DNA of 64,000 bases from contig CACHTB010000003.1 in assembly GCA_902582735.1 (NCBI GenBank), positions 1-64,000 on the forward strand. Direction: 5' to 3'. Position 1 is the first letter of the stretch; each line of letters starts with the position of its first letter. This document shows positions 55,069-64,000 of this stretch, piece after piece. The translations under genes were made by a program, and so were the position numbers. Source of the DNA: an uncultured Pelagibacteraceae bacterium (GTDB lineage: Bacteria; Pseudomonadota; Alphaproteobacteria; Pelagibacterales; Pelagibacteraceae). Under the pieces are notes generated by a model. That model did no database searches and had not been told where the DNA came from. It worked only from the letters and a program-made list of their open reading frames with translations.

Positions 55069-56071
55069 AATTAATTTATTACTATTGCAAACAAACCTAT
55101 ATGCAACCGAAAAAAAATACGAGAAAAATGAAAAAGGAATTTTGTCGCTTATGTATCATAGATTTGAAGAAAATAAGTATCCATCAACTAATATTAAGAT
55201 GGCTGTATTCAAAAAACATATGGAGATAATAAAAAAAAATAATTTTGAATTTTTTGATCCAAAAGATTTTGAGAAAGAATTTTATAATGTGAAAATTAAT
55301 AAAAAAATCCTTATTACAATAGATGATGCTTTTTTATCTTTCTATAAAAATGCTTGGCCTTTTCTGAAAGATAATCAAATTCCTTTTATTTTGTTTACAT
55401 CCACTGAAACTATAGGGAGTAATGGTTACATGACTATGGAACAATTAAAAGAAGTTGAAACCTATAGCTTTGCATATTTAGGAAATCATTCTCACTCTCA
55501 TGAATATATGGTAGAATTTGATTTTGAAAAATTCACAAAAGATATAAACAAATCTATTGATATTTTTAATACCCAATTTAATTATAATCCAATTTTTTTT
55601 TCATATCCTTTTGGTGAATATAGTTTAGAGCAAAAAAAATTTATTTCATCAAAGTTTAAATTTGCATTTGGCCAACACTCAGGCGTTATTGATCTTAATA
55701 AAGATCCATATGAATTACCAAGATTCCCAATAAATGAAAAGTATGGTGATCTTAAAAGATTTAAGTTTTTAATAAATTTACTTCCACTTCAGTACAATAA
55801 ACTCTCTCCAGAAGATAAACTGATTACCTACAATAACCCTCCAGAGATGACTGTTGAATTTTTTAAAGAACAAAAAAATTTAGGACAAATAAATTGTTTT
55901 TCTGATGAAGGAGGTTCTTGGGATAATACAAATATAAATTTGATAGAAAATAAGCTTAAAATTTACTTTAGAGAAAAATTTAATTTTAGAAGAGGAAGAA
56001 TTAACTGTTCCTTAAACGATATAGATGGCTGGAGATGGTTTGGTAGCCAATTTTCAGTAGATTTAAATTAA
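55016..56071 (+). CDS. Secreted polysaccharide deacetylase
   Basis: 351 residues from ATG 55016 (track TTG 55013), with a signal-like N-terminus (LVIINLLLLQTNLYA). NodB-type carbohydrate esterase: the opening SLMYHRFEENKYP, the metal site ITIDDAFLSFYKN (in place of TFDDG) and HSHSHEYM for the His ligands, then FFSYPFGEYS. It removes acetyl groups from a surface or wall polysaccharide. The start overlaps the divergent tsaB coding region by about 53 bases, so the true start is uncertain. Confidence 0.85.
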   Translation: MIEKKILLLAASITKLVIINLLLLQTNLYATEKKYEKNEKGILSLMYHRFEENKYPSTNIKMAVFKKHMEIIKKNNFEFFDPKDFEKEFYNVKINKKILITIDDAFLSFYKNAWPFLKDNQIPFILFTSTETIGSNGYMTMEQLKEVETYSFAYLGNHSHSHEYMVEFDFEKFTKDINKSIDIFNTQFNYNPIFFSYPFGEYSLEQKKFISSKFKFAFGQHSGVIDLNKDPYELPRFPINEKYGDLKRFKFLINLLPLQYNKLSPEDKLITYNNPPEMTVEFFKEQKNLGQINCFSDEGGSWDNTNINLIENKLKIYFREKFNFRRGRINCSLNDIDGWRWFGSQFSVDLN

Positions 56072-57202
56072 GTTTTTCAATTTTTTTGTTGTTGGCAAAA
56101 TTTTGACATCGTCAAATTCGGTAAGAGAATTCTGCTGAATAATTTTTTTTAATATTTTTGTATATTCAATGCCAGTTTCAGCATATTTATCCAAATAATT
56201 TACAAGCAGAAGGCTATTTAGTTTTCCTTCATTATCTCTTTGAATTGCTCTTTCAAGTCTAAATTCTTTATATCCCGAATGTGTATTTAAATTTCTTTGA
56301 TACGCCTTCACAGACGCCTTTAAGACTTTAAACTTTGCAACCTTATGCTTTGAATCTCCATCTGCTCCAGTTGGTTTAATTCCTTCACCAGACCAAGTCC
56401 ATTGTCCAAAAAGTGCATTTCCCTCTTGTGCAAATCTTGATGTACCCCATCCTGTCTCTTTAGCTGCTTGAGCGATTGCTAATGAAACTGGTATTTCATC
56501 CATTCTTATTTTTAGCGTTGAAAAATCGTAACCTTTGACACCATATTGCTTAAATTTTTTTGATAGCCACTCTTTCTCTGTTTTTGAATTATTATTTTTA
56601 TTTAAGATAGCGAAAAGCTTTTTCCTATCTAAACGAATTTTTGTGTTCTCCTCAATTATCAAAGGAAGTACAATTTGTATGAATAAATTCTTTCTCTTTT
56701 TTGTATTTTCTATTTTTTTCATTTCTTTGGGTAAATGATCAATAGAATTTCCAATGTTTACTACTTTTGTTTCTTTAACATTTTGAAGATTATATTTTGT
56801 ATCCTTAAATAATTGCTCGATAGTAGATGCACTTAATCTGGAAGTATTTAAATTATTTTCATCAGAATTAAATACGTCTATGTCGTCAAATACGTTTTCC
56901 AAGTTTGTTTCTTCGTCAACGTTTTCTTTTTTAAATATTTCTTTATTATTAAGTATTAAATCAAAATTTTTTTTTGATATATTCGACACTTCTATATTGG
57001 CTCTGAAGTTTTCATCCATAAAATCAGTCATCACAGGTAAACCAAAAAAAATCAAAATAACAATACCACTCGCTAAGGAAAACTTAGATAAACTCTTGTA
57101 ATCTTTTTTAAAAAAAGTTTTTTTATTTTTCTTTTTAAGACTTTTTAATTTAATTGAGTTTGGTTTTATGAAAATTGTTTCATTTCTATTTTTTTTGGGC
57201 AT
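56063..57202 (-). CDS. Bax-type glucosaminidase
   Basis: 379 residues. A membrane span near residues 40-60 (LASGIVILIFFGLPVM), an Asn/Lys/Glu-rich linker, then the glucosaminidase domain with the catalytic-region sequence LAIAQAAKETGWGTSRFAQE and NALFGQWTWSGEG, as in E. coli Bax and FlgJ. It cleaves the peptidoglycan glycan strand. Convergent with the deacetylase gene (9-base overlap). Confidence 0.87.
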   Translation of the reverse strand: MPKKNRNETIFIKPNSIKLKSLKKKNKKTFFKKDYKSLSKFSLASGIVILIFFGLPVMTDFMDENFRANIEVSNISKKNFDLILNNKEIFKKENVDEETNLENVFDDIDVFNSDENNLNTSRLSASTIEQLFKDTKYNLQNVKETKVVNIGNSIDHLPKEMKKIENTKKRKNLFIQIVLPLIIEENTKIRLDRKKLFAILNKNNNSKTEKEWLSKKFKQYGVKGYDFSTLKIRMDEIPVSLAIAQAAKETGWGTSRFAQEGNALFGQWTWSGEGIKPTGADGDSKHKVAKFKVLKASVKAYQRNLNTHSGYKEFRLERAIQRDNEGKLNSLLLVNYLDKYAETGIEYTKILKKIIQQNSLTEFDDVKILPTTKKLKNLI

Positions 57203-57241
57203 AAATTAAGTATAATGATTATATAAAAATAGATTATTATT

Positions 57242-57787
57242 TTAAACTGCTAAAACTTCTTTAACTTCAGGAATGTAATGTGTGAGTAAATTTTGAACTC
57301 CTTGTTTTAACGTCATAGTTGAAGATGGGCAGCCCGAGCAACTTCCTTGTAATTCTACTTTGACTTTGCCATCTATAAATTCTTTAAATTTTATATCTCC
57401 ACCATCTTTTGCAACTGCAGGTCTAACTTTTGTTTCTAAAATGCGAATTATTTTTTTTTCAATTTCATTTAAATTTTCATCCGTTTTATTATTTTGACCT
57501 AATTTATCATGGATGCACTTATTCCCTTCAGCATAATACTCATTTATATAAGATATAATTATATGCTGCATATCATCCCAATTATTTTCATCTATCTTGT
57601 TAACTGATAAAAAATCTTCACCTAAAAAAATACCAGTTACACCGTTTATGGAGAGAATATTTCTTAACAAAGTATTTTTTGTATCTTCTTTATTAACTAT
57701 CTCTAAAGGTCCGTCATTTGAAACTGGACGCCCTGGTATGAACTTCAGCGAGTTAGGATTAGGTGTTTTTTGAGTTTGTACAAACAT
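57242..57787 (-). CDS. nfuA: Nfu-type iron-sulfur cluster scaffold
   Basis: 181 residues. N-terminal Nfu_N domain (TQKTPNPNSLKFIPGRPV) and C-terminal NifU domain with the cluster CxxC in VELQGSCSGCPSSTMTLK. It carries Fe-S clusters to target proteins. The eukaryote-like Nfu1 architecture is normal for alphaproteobacteria. Confidence 0.94.
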   Translation of the reverse strand: MFVQTQKTPNPNSLKFIPGRPVSNDGPLEIVNKEDTKNTLLRNILSINGVTGIFLGEDFLSVNKIDENNWDDMQHIIISYINEYYAEGNKCIHDKLGQNNKTDENLNEIEKKIIRILETKVRPAVAKDGGDIKFKEFIDGKVKVELQGSCSGCPSSTMTLKQGVQNLLTHYIPEVKEVLAV

Positions 57788-57824
57788 TATTACAATATAA
57801 TAACTAAAATAATATTTTAAATAG

Positions 57825-58826
57825 TTAAAAACCGATTATTTTCTTCATCTCTCTAACTTTATTTTCAGCCATATCATTTGCTTTTTCTGCTCCGGCTAAT
57901 AAAATTTTGTCTAGATAATCAGGATCATTTAATAATTTATTTATTTCATTTGCTATTGGAGAAATTTTATCAATTAGTTGTTCAGAAAGACTTGTTTTAA
58001 ACTCAGAAAAATTTTTGCCACCAAACTCCTTCAAAGTACTATTAATATTTTGATCTTTTAAACTTGAGTATATTCCAAGTAAATTTTCCGCCTCAGGTCT
58101 ATTTTCTAATTCTTCAACAATATTAGGTATAGGATGTGGATCTGTTTTTGCTTTTTTGATTTTATTAATTATTAAATCTTTACTGTCTTTCAGATTTATT
58201 CTACTTAAATCTGATACATCTGATTTACTCATTTTTTTTGAACCATCCTTTAAACTCATAATTCTGGAAAATTGTTTTTGTATTAATGGTTCAGGAGGAA
58301 CTAGGAAATCTTCAACATTATAATCGTTATTGAATTTTTGGGCAATATCGCGACAAAGTTCTAAATGTTGCTTTTGATCATCACCAACTGGTACATGTGT
58401 TGCATCATACAACATAATATCTGCAGCCATAAGAATAGGATAGATGTAAAGACCGACGCTCGCTTTCTCCTTATCTTTTCCTGCTTTTTCCTTAAACTGT
58501 GTCATCCTATTAACCCAGCCCATTCTGGCAATACAACTCAATATCCAAGAACCCTCTGAGTGTGCGGGAACTAAAGATTGGTTGAATAAAATACTTTTAT
58601 TTGGATTAAGTCCACTTGCAATGAAAGTTGCAGTTGTTTCTCTAATATTATTTTTAAGTTCTTTTGGATTCTGTTTTAAAGTAATTGCGTGCAAGTCAAC
58701 AACACAGTATATGCAATTATTTTCTTTTTCATTCTGCAGTTCTACAAAATTTTTTATTGCTCCTAAATAATTTCCTAAATGCAGATTTCCTGTTGGCTGG
58801 ACTCCTGAAAAAATTTTTTTAACCAT
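57825..58826 (-). CDS. trpS: Tryptophanyl-tRNA synthetase
   Basis: 333 residues, class I. HIGH-equivalent in [36 protein letters not shown], and the KMSKS loop [12 protein letters not shown]. Charges tRNA-Trp. It is 4 bases downstream of murJ. Confidence 0.97.
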   Translation of the reverse strand: MVKKIFSGVQPTGNLHLGNYLGAIKNFVELQNEKENNCIYCVVDLHAITLKQNPKELKNNIRETTATFIASGLNPNKSILFNQSLVPAHSEGSWILSCIARMGWVNRMTQFKEKAGKDKEKASVGLYIYPILMAADIMLYDATHVPVGDDQKQHLELCRDIAQKFNNDYNVEDFLVPPEPLIQKQFSRIMSLKDGSKKMSKSDVSDLSRINLKDSKDLIINKIKKAKTDPHPIPNIVEELENRPEAENLLGIYSSLKDQNINSTLKEFGGKNFSEFKTSLSEQLIDKISPIANEINKLLNDPDYLDKILLAGAEKANDMAENKVREMKKIIGF

Positions 58827-58830
58827 AAAG

Positions 58831-60360
58831 TTAATGTTTTATTTTAATATCTGATAATTTGAAAGCTTTAGTGACTATAGATATTAAAATATACATTACA
58901 AAAGTTATAATTACTAAAATAATAATACATAAAAATTTATAATTATTCTCATAAGTCAGAAATTCAGAAAAAAATTTAATTAAATATAAAAATATACTCA
59001 AAGTGATAAAATTAGAAAAAAGTATTTTTAGCATTGAAAAATAAAAATTACTTGAAAAGTTAAAATAGTTTTTATTGATGACTATAATCATTAAAATTAT
59101 ACCATTTAACCAAGAAGATATTGTTGTTGCAATTGGAATAATTATAAACCCCATTTTTTTAAAGAAAATCACACTAATAAAAATATTAACCACTACTGAT
59201 AACACAGATATTTTAAATGGAGTATTAGTATCATTTCTAGCAAACAAAAAACTGGAAAATATCTTGATCAATGAAAATGCAGGTAATCCAAGAGAGAAAT
59301 AAAATAACGCTTTAGCCGAATTTTTTACACTTTCAATATCAAATGATCCGTATCCAAATAATGATGAAGTTATTTCCTCTGAGGCAAAAATCAAAGCAAA
59401 TGATGCTGGCAAACTTAAAAATAAACTTAATTCTAAAGCTTTATTTTGTATTTCTGAAATTTTTAATTTATCTTCTGTTTGAACATATTTGCTTAAATTT
59501 GGAAGTATGACTGTACCTATTGCTATCCCTGCTATTGCAAGATTAATTTGATAAATTCTATCTGCATAATATAAATATGACACTGCACTTGCTTGAAATG
59601 AGGCAATAATAGTACCAACTAAAATATTTATTTGAGTTACGCCTGAAGCGAAAATGCTTGGCAAGAGCTTTTTAAAGAATAATTTTATATTATCATTTAA
59701 TTTAATTTTTAAATTAAAATTGGGTAAATAAAATTTTCTTACAAAAAAAATAAGAAATATAAACTGTACTAAACCAGCAACAGATACAGAGTATGATAGA
59801 TAATAAACTAATGTGTCTCCAAACTTATTTGCAAAGATTAAACACAGTATTAATAGGACATTTAAAATTATTGGCGCAGCTGCTGCAGCTGCAAATTTGT
59901 TATGAGAGTTTAAAATTGCCGATAAAAAAGAAGCAAGGCAAATAAAAAGTAAAAAAGGAAAAGTAAGTCTTGTTAAATTTATAGCTAATTGCATTTTTTC
60001 GTTATCATCACTGAAACCAGGTGCTATAATTTTTACAAATCCTGGCATAAAAATTTCAATCAAAATGGTAGTAAGTAAAAGAAAGAAAACTAGTAAATTA
60101 AAAACTGAATTAGCAAACTCTTTGGCTTTATCCTTTCCTTTGATAAGTTCAGCAGAGTAAGATGGAACAAAAGCTGCATTAAATGTTCCTTCAGAAAATA
60201 ACCTTCTAAAAGTGTTTGGAATCCTGAATGCTACAAAAAAAGCATCAGCTAATGGCCCAGAACCTAGATACAGGGCTATAAAAAAATCTCTGACATAACC
60301 AAGTACTCTACTTATCAAAACAAAAAAACTAAATGTGCCAGTTGACTTAATTATGTTCAT
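58831..60360 (-). CDS. murJ: Lipid II flippase MurJ
   Basis: 509 residues, about 14 membrane spans, MOP exporter family. The opening [40 protein letters not shown] and [14 protein letters not shown] are MurJ signatures. It flips lipid II to the periplasmic side for wall synthesis. Divergent from maeB over 50 bases. Confidence 0.95.
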   Translation of the reverse strand: MNIIKSTGTFSFFVLISRVLGYVRDFFIALYLGSGPLADAFFVAFRIPNTFRRLFSEGTFNAAFVPSYSAELIKGKDKAKEFANSVFNLLVFFLLLTTILIEIFMPGFVKIIAPGFSDDNEKMQLAINLTRLTFPFLLFICLASFLSAILNSHNKFAAAAAAPIILNVLLILCLIFANKFGDTLVYYLSYSVSVAGLVQFIFLIFFVRKFYLPNFNLKIKLNDNIKLFFKKLLPSIFASGVTQINILVGTIIASFQASAVSYLYYADRIYQINLAIAGIAIGTVILPNLSKYVQTEDKLKISEIQNKALELSLFLSLPASFALIFASEEITSSLFGYGSFDIESVKNSAKALFYFSLGLPAFSLIKIFSSFLFARNDTNTPFKISVLSVVVNIFISVIFFKKMGFIIIPIATTISSWLNGIILMIIVINKNYFNFSSNFYFSMLKILFSNFITLSIFLYLIKFFSEFLTYENNYKFLCIIILVIITFVMYILISIVTKAFKLSDIKIKH

Positions 60361-60410
60361 AAATCATATTAGTCTTAATTTAGATCTAATTGTATATTTA
60401 AATATCCAAA

Positions 60411-62699
60411 ATGAAGAAAGTTAAAATAGAACATTATTCTGATAAAGAAGCTCTTGATTTTCATACCAATGAAAAATCAGGAAAAATTGAAATAAATTCA
60501 TCGAAGCCGATGACTACTAAAAGAGATTTGGCTCTCGCTTATTCTCCAGGAGTTGCTGCTCCAGTTAAAGCCATCGCAGAAAATCCTGACCTTGCTTATG
60601 AATATACCACTAAAGGTAATTTAGTTGCAGTAATTAGTAATGGCTCTGCAATCCTTGGTCTTGGTAATTTAGGAGCTGTTGCATCAAAACCCGTAATGGA
60701 AGGAAAAGCAGTTTTATTTAAAAGATTTGCGGATATTGATTCTATAGATTTAGAAATAGAATCAAACGATACTAACGAAATTATAAATTCAATTAAGAAT
60801 TTTTCAAAAAGTTTTGGAGGTATTAACTTAGAAGATATCGCTGCTCCAGACTGCTTCGTCATAGAAGAAAAACTAAAAGAAATTTTAGATATTCCTGTTT
60901 TTCATGATGATCAACATGGCACTGCAATTATTACAACTGCAGCACTAATTAATGCAGTAGACATTGCAAAAAAGAATTTAAAAAAAATTAAAATTGTAAT
61001 CAATGGAGCGGGTGCTGCAGCTATGGCTTGTGCTAACTTATTTAAAAGCTCAGGTGTTCCTCAAAAAAATATTACTATGTTAGATAGAAAAGGAGTGATT
61101 TACAGAGGGAGAGAGAGTCTAAATCAATGGAAATCAGCTCATGCAGTTGATACAAAAAATAGGACATTGTCTGAAGCTATTGATGGCGCAGATGTTTTTT
61201 TAGGATTATCTGCTGCAGGCGCTCTTAAAAAAGAGATGGTTAAAAGAATGGCAAAAAACCCGATAATTTTTGCGTGCGCTAACCCAGATCCAGAAATTAC
61301 TCCAGAACAAGTGGAAGAAGTTAGAAAAGATGCAATAATTGCTACAGGTAGATCAGATTATCCCAACCAAGTAAACAACTTAATCGGATTTCCATATATA
61401 TTTAGAGGGGCATTAGATGTAAGAGCGAAGACGATTAATGAGGAAATGAAAACTGCTGCAGCAGACGCAATTGCAAAACTTGCAAGAGAAATTGTGCCTG
61501 AGGAGGTGGCTGCTGCAATGGGAGGTGAAACACCTTCTTATGGAAAAGAATATATTATACCCTCTACATTTGATCCACGTTTAATTAGTGTTATTCCAGT
61601 TGCAGTAGCAAGAGCTGCGATGTCAAGTGAAGTTGCTAGAAAAAATATTGAAAATTTTGATATATATTCCGAGCAACTTAAACAAAGATTGGATCCATCT
61701 GTAACTATTATGCAAGGAATTAACTCAAAAATTAAAAAAAATAAAAAAAGAGTTGTATTTGCAGATGGGGAAGATGAAAATACACTTAAAGCTGCAATAG
61801 CTTTTAAAAATAGTAATCTAGGAACACCTATCATCGTTGCAAAAGAAAAAGTTGTCAAAGAGAGGTTAAAAGAAATTGGTTATGGGGAAAATTTTGATAT
61901 TGAAATTGTGAATTCAACTAAAAAAGACAAAAGAGAAAAATATGTAAACTATTTATTTAAAAAATTGCAAAGAGAAGAAGGATTACTAGAGCGAGATTGT
62001 GATCGGATGGTAAGAAATGATAGAGTAATATGGGGATCTTGTATGGTAGCATGTGGAGATGCAGATGCAATGGTAACTGGAAATACAAGAAGATATGCAC
62101 AGTCTCTTGAAAAAATTAAAAAAGTTGTTGAACCAAGGCCTGGTGAAATAATGTTTGGGTTAAATATGGTTGTAAATAAAGGGAAAACTGTGTTTATTGG
62201 AGATACTAGCGTACATGAATATCCAACATCTGAACAATTGGCTAAAATAGCGATTTCAGCTGCAAGAGTAGTAAGACTTTTTGGTTTCGATCCTAAAGTT
62301 GCCTTCCTCTCTCATTCAACTTTTGGACAACCATTAACTAGCAGAACAAAACACATCAGAGATGCTGTTGAAATTTTAAAAAATAAAGAAGTTGATTTTA
62401 AATTTGATGGAGACATGCAGCCAGATGTAGCTTTAAATAATGAGTATGCGGATCTTTATCCTTTTTCAGAAATTGTTGGTAAGGCGAATATATTAATTAT
62501 GCCAGGACAGCATAGTGCAACTATTTCTCATAAAATGATGAAGTCTTTAGGTGGTGCTAAGGTGATTGGTCCTTTGTTAATTGGTTTGGGACAACCAATT
62601 GAAATTGCTCCACTAAGATCCTCTACTTCTGACATATTAAATTTAGCCTCTGTTGCAGCGTATTCTGCAGGAGTAATTAATTATAAAAAACCAAATTAA
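60411..62699 (+). CDS. maeB: NADP-dependent malic enzyme with phosphotransacetylase-like domain
   Basis: 762 residues, the usual MaeB length. Malic enzyme half: LALAYSPGVAAPVKAI, APDCFVIEEKL, FHDDQHGTAIITTAAL and NGAGAAAMACANLF. Residues ~430-760 form a PTA-like domain (FADGEDENTLKAA, STFGQPLTSRTKHIRDA). It converts malate to pyruvate; the PTA-like domain is thought to be regulatory, responding to acetyl-CoA. The stop overlaps the convergent BON gene by 4 bases. Confidence 0.96.
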   Translation: MKKVKIEHYSDKEALDFHTNEKSGKIEINSSKPMTTKRDLALAYSPGVAAPVKAIAENPDLAYEYTTKGNLVAVISNGSAILGLGNLGAVASKPVMEGKAVLFKRFADIDSIDLEIESNDTNEIINSIKNFSKSFGGINLEDIAAPDCFVIEEKLKEILDIPVFHDDQHGTAIITTAALINAVDIAKKNLKKIKIVINGAGAAAMACANLFKSSGVPQKNITMLDRKGVIYRGRESLNQWKSAHAVDTKNRTLSEAIDGADVFLGLSAAGALKKEMVKRMAKNPIIFACANPDPEITPEQVEEVRKDAIIATGRSDYPNQVNNLIGFPYIFRGALDVRAKTINEEMKTAAADAIAKLAREIVPEEVAAAMGGETPSYGKEYIIPSTFDPRLISVIPVAVARAAMSSEVARKNIENFDIYSEQLKQRLDPSVTIMQGINSKIKKNKKRVVFADGEDENTLKAAIAFKNSNLGTPIIVAKEKVVKERLKEIGYGENFDIEIVNSTKKDKREKYVNYLFKKLQREEGLLERDCDRMVRNDRVIWGSCMVACGDADAMVTGNTRRYAQSLEKIKKVVEPRPGEIMFGLNMVVNKGKTVFIGDTSVHEYPTSEQLAKIAISAARVVRLFGFDPKVAFLSHSTFGQPLTSRTKHIRDAVEILKNKEVDFKFDGDMQPDVALNNEYADLYPFSEIVGKANILIMPGQHSATISHKMMKSLGGAKVIGPLLIGLGQPIEIAPLRSSTSDILNLASVAAYSAGVINYKKPN

Positions 62700-63289
62700 T
62701 TTTTAATTATTCTAAGATCTTCTACAAGTAATATACTTGAAATTACATCTTCGACATCGAGAATTTGTTTTGCTTCATTAATAACTTCTGCTCTTTCTTC
62801 GTCATTTTCAGCAATACCATAAATATAAATTTTTTTTTTATGAGTATCTATATTGTAATTAGCAGACTTTATTTTTTTACTAGCAATCATAGCTGTACGT
62901 AATTGTGAAGTAATCAAAAGATCTTTTGCAGATTGTTGAAAGTTAAACTTCTCTTTTATCTTAAGATCATTTTTAACCGATCTTGCACCTTTTATTTCCC
63001 AAGCTAATTTTGTTATTTTTAATTTTTCTTCAGTTGTTTCAACCTTGCCAGTTATGAATATTCTTCCATCTATAACTTTTGGCTTAACAGATAAAAAGTA
63101 CTTTCCATCCATATTTATAATTTTAGCACTCAAATTTTTTTGCATTATATTATCATCTATCTGAGTTCCTATAGTTCTTGGATCTGTTGCAATTGATACT
63201 CCGGTACCAAGAACACCAGTTGAAGAAGCACCCACACATCCGTTTAAAATTATTAATAATGTTAATAGATAAAATTTATTTTTTATCAT
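62696..63289 (-). CDS. BON-domain lipoprotein (OsmY/DolP type)
   Basis: 197 residues with a lipoprotein signal LLTLLIILNGCVGASS. Two BON domains follow (about residues 50-115 and 125-195), each ending in an I/VxGxV-type turn, as in FITGKVETTEEKLKITKLAW and IYIYGIAENDEERAEV. Such proteins support outer-membrane integrity. It overlaps the end of rsmI by 14 bases; in many proteobacteria this family lies near rsmI. Confidence 0.87.
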   Translation of the reverse strand: MIKNKFYLLTLLIILNGCVGASSTGVLGTGVSIATDPRTIGTQIDDNIMQKNLSAKIINMDGKYFLSVKPKVIDGRIFITGKVETTEEKLKITKLAWEIKGARSVKNDLKIKEKFNFQQSAKDLLITSQLRTAMIASKKIKSANYNIDTHKKKIYIYGIAENDEERAEVINEAKQILDVEDVISSILLVEDLRIIKN

Positions 63290-64000
63290 TCTTAATTTCT
63301 AAGCAGTAATTATATATAATTTTTTTTTGAAAGTTTTTTTTACTACAAATTAACTTCACTACATTTTTAATTGTTTTAGTTTTTAATAATTTTTTAATTT
63401 CTTTTTTATCTGATTCTTCTAATTCAATTAACTTTTTTTGAATATTTTTATTCTCGGAAATTATTACTGTTACTTCTCCTTTTTTCGATATACTCAAATT
63501 ATCCAATTTATCGGAAGTAATTCTTATATACTCCTCATGAAACTTGGTAATTTCTCTACAAATTAATATATCTCTTTTTGGAAAATGAAATTTTAAATCA
63601 TTAATAATTTTATAGAGTTTGTTTGGTGATATAAAAAATACAACTGTAAATCCAAAACTAGATGCTTTTTCCAGATTTAATTTAAGATCATTTTTTTTTT
63701 CAGGCAAAAACCCAAGAAATAAATATCGATCTGAAAAACCGCATATAGAAATACCTGCACTAACTGATGATGCTCCGGGTATTGGAAAGATATCGATTGA
63801 ATGATCTATACATTCTTTAATAAGTAATTGTCCTGGATCTGATATTGCAGGAGTTCCTGCGTCAGATATCAAACAGATAATTTTGTCTTGTTTAAGCTTT
63901 TCTATTATTTCTTTTATTTTTTCTCTCTCGTTGAATTTATGATAAGAAATGAGATGTTTTTTTATGTTAAAATGATTTAACAATTTTTTTGAAACTCTTG
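63276..64000 (-). CDS. rsmI: 16S rRNA 2'-O-ribose methyltransferase RsmI, 5' end off the window
   Basis: The listed ORF starts at a TTG, but the frame stays open to the right edge as RVSKKLLNHFNIKKHLISYH, which matches the internal EDTRxSKKLL segment of RsmI, so about 40 N-terminal residues lie outside. CLISDAGTPAISDPGQLLI and PIPGASSVSAGISICGF are SAM-binding tetrapyrrole-methylase-fold motifs. It methylates the ribose of C1402 in 16S rRNA. Confidence 0.94.
   Translation of the reverse strand, partial: RVSKKLLNHFNIKKHLISYHKFNEREKIKEIIEKLKQDKIICLISDAGTPAISDPGQLLIKECIDHSIDIFPIPGASSVSAGISICGFSDRYLFLGFLPEKKNDLKLNLEKASSFGFTVVFFISPNKLYKIINDLKFHFPKRDILICREITKFHEEYIRITSDKLDNLSISKKGEVTVIISENKNIQKKLIELEESDKKEIKKLLKTKTIKNVVKLICSKKNFQKKIIYNYCLEIKNDKK

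Noticed and set aside
1-64000. CRISPR array or rRNA genes
   Set aside because: No regularly spaced repeats of 20-50 bases and no rRNA-like sequence were seen.

Overview
This window is a compact, very AT-rich chromosome segment whose gene content and order point to a marine alphaproteobacterium of the SAR11 clade (Pelagibacterales). Evidence seen directly: tiny or negative intergenic gaps, at least ten adjacent gene pairs joined by a 1-nt TAATG stop/start overlap, strong A/T codon bias, single tRNAs and no rRNA. The synteny blocks are alphaproteobacterial: irr-fabA-fabB-fabI next to pnp-rpsO-rbfA-infB-nusA; mutM-ubiE-ubiB-coaBC-dut near rpsT-dnaA-dnaN; lnt-ybeY-phoH-miaB-fur-tsaB. The assignment to SAR11 is inference from these features.

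Layout. 1-7.9 kb: a frameshifted M23 peptidase cut by the left edge, then a minus-strand run of DUF4167, prmC, prfA, ispG, a free lipoyl domain and a lipoyl-E1 pyruvate dehydrogenase fusion. 8-19.8 kb: tRNA-Arg, a tiny membrane peptide, thioesterase, acetoacetyl-CoA synthetase, a DEIQ-box helicase, TerB, ferredoxin, a CarD regulator with a lysine-rich tail, a 27-residue Lys/Arg protein missed by the ORF track, acyl-CoA ligase, tRNA-Leu, YqaA, DsbB, Coq7, HNH nuclease and esterase. 19.9-33.2 kb: HIG1-type protein, thioredoxin, argH, an LptM-like lipoprotein, lysA, plsC, dnaN, dnaA, rpsT, mutM, a frameshifted ubiE, ubiB, coaBC, dut, a ThiF protein and an SH3 protein. 33.2-38.7 kb: DUF3501, Fe-S oxidoreductase, rubrerythrin, Irr and the fabA-fabB-fabI unsaturated fatty acid set; the rubrerythrin and irr/fabA promoter regions share an 18-of-19 nt motif that resembles the Irr operator.

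38.76-42.16 kb is the accessory region: a 3.4 kb island wedged between the convergent 3' ends of fabI and pnp. It is bounded by an 11-bp direct repeat, has GGTACATAG repeats at both ends, and carries a catalytic-domain-only tyrosine recombinase, a sulfotransferase-like cargo gene, a ribbon-helix-helix protein, two broken small ORFs, and a small HUH-like (HxH plus YxxK) replication protein preceded by three 10-bp-spaced iterons. This looks like a miniature integrative element with its own rolling-circle-type replication module, partly decayed. It is the best candidate in the window for something undescribed.

42.2-64 kb: pnp, rpsO, rbfA, infB and nusA (no rimP, ylxR or truB in place), with a terminator hairpin lying between a predicted promoter and the nusA ribosome-binding site; then metK, lnt, ybeY, phoH, miaB, fur, a short tsaB, polysaccharide deacetylase, Bax-type glucosaminidase, nfuA, trpS, murJ, maeB, a BON lipoprotein and rsmI cut by the right edge.

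Two housekeeping genes (M23 peptidase and ubiE) are each broken at a run of exactly nine G residues. In such an AT-rich genome this is striking and is either a shared sequencing or assembly artefact or slippage-prone tracts.
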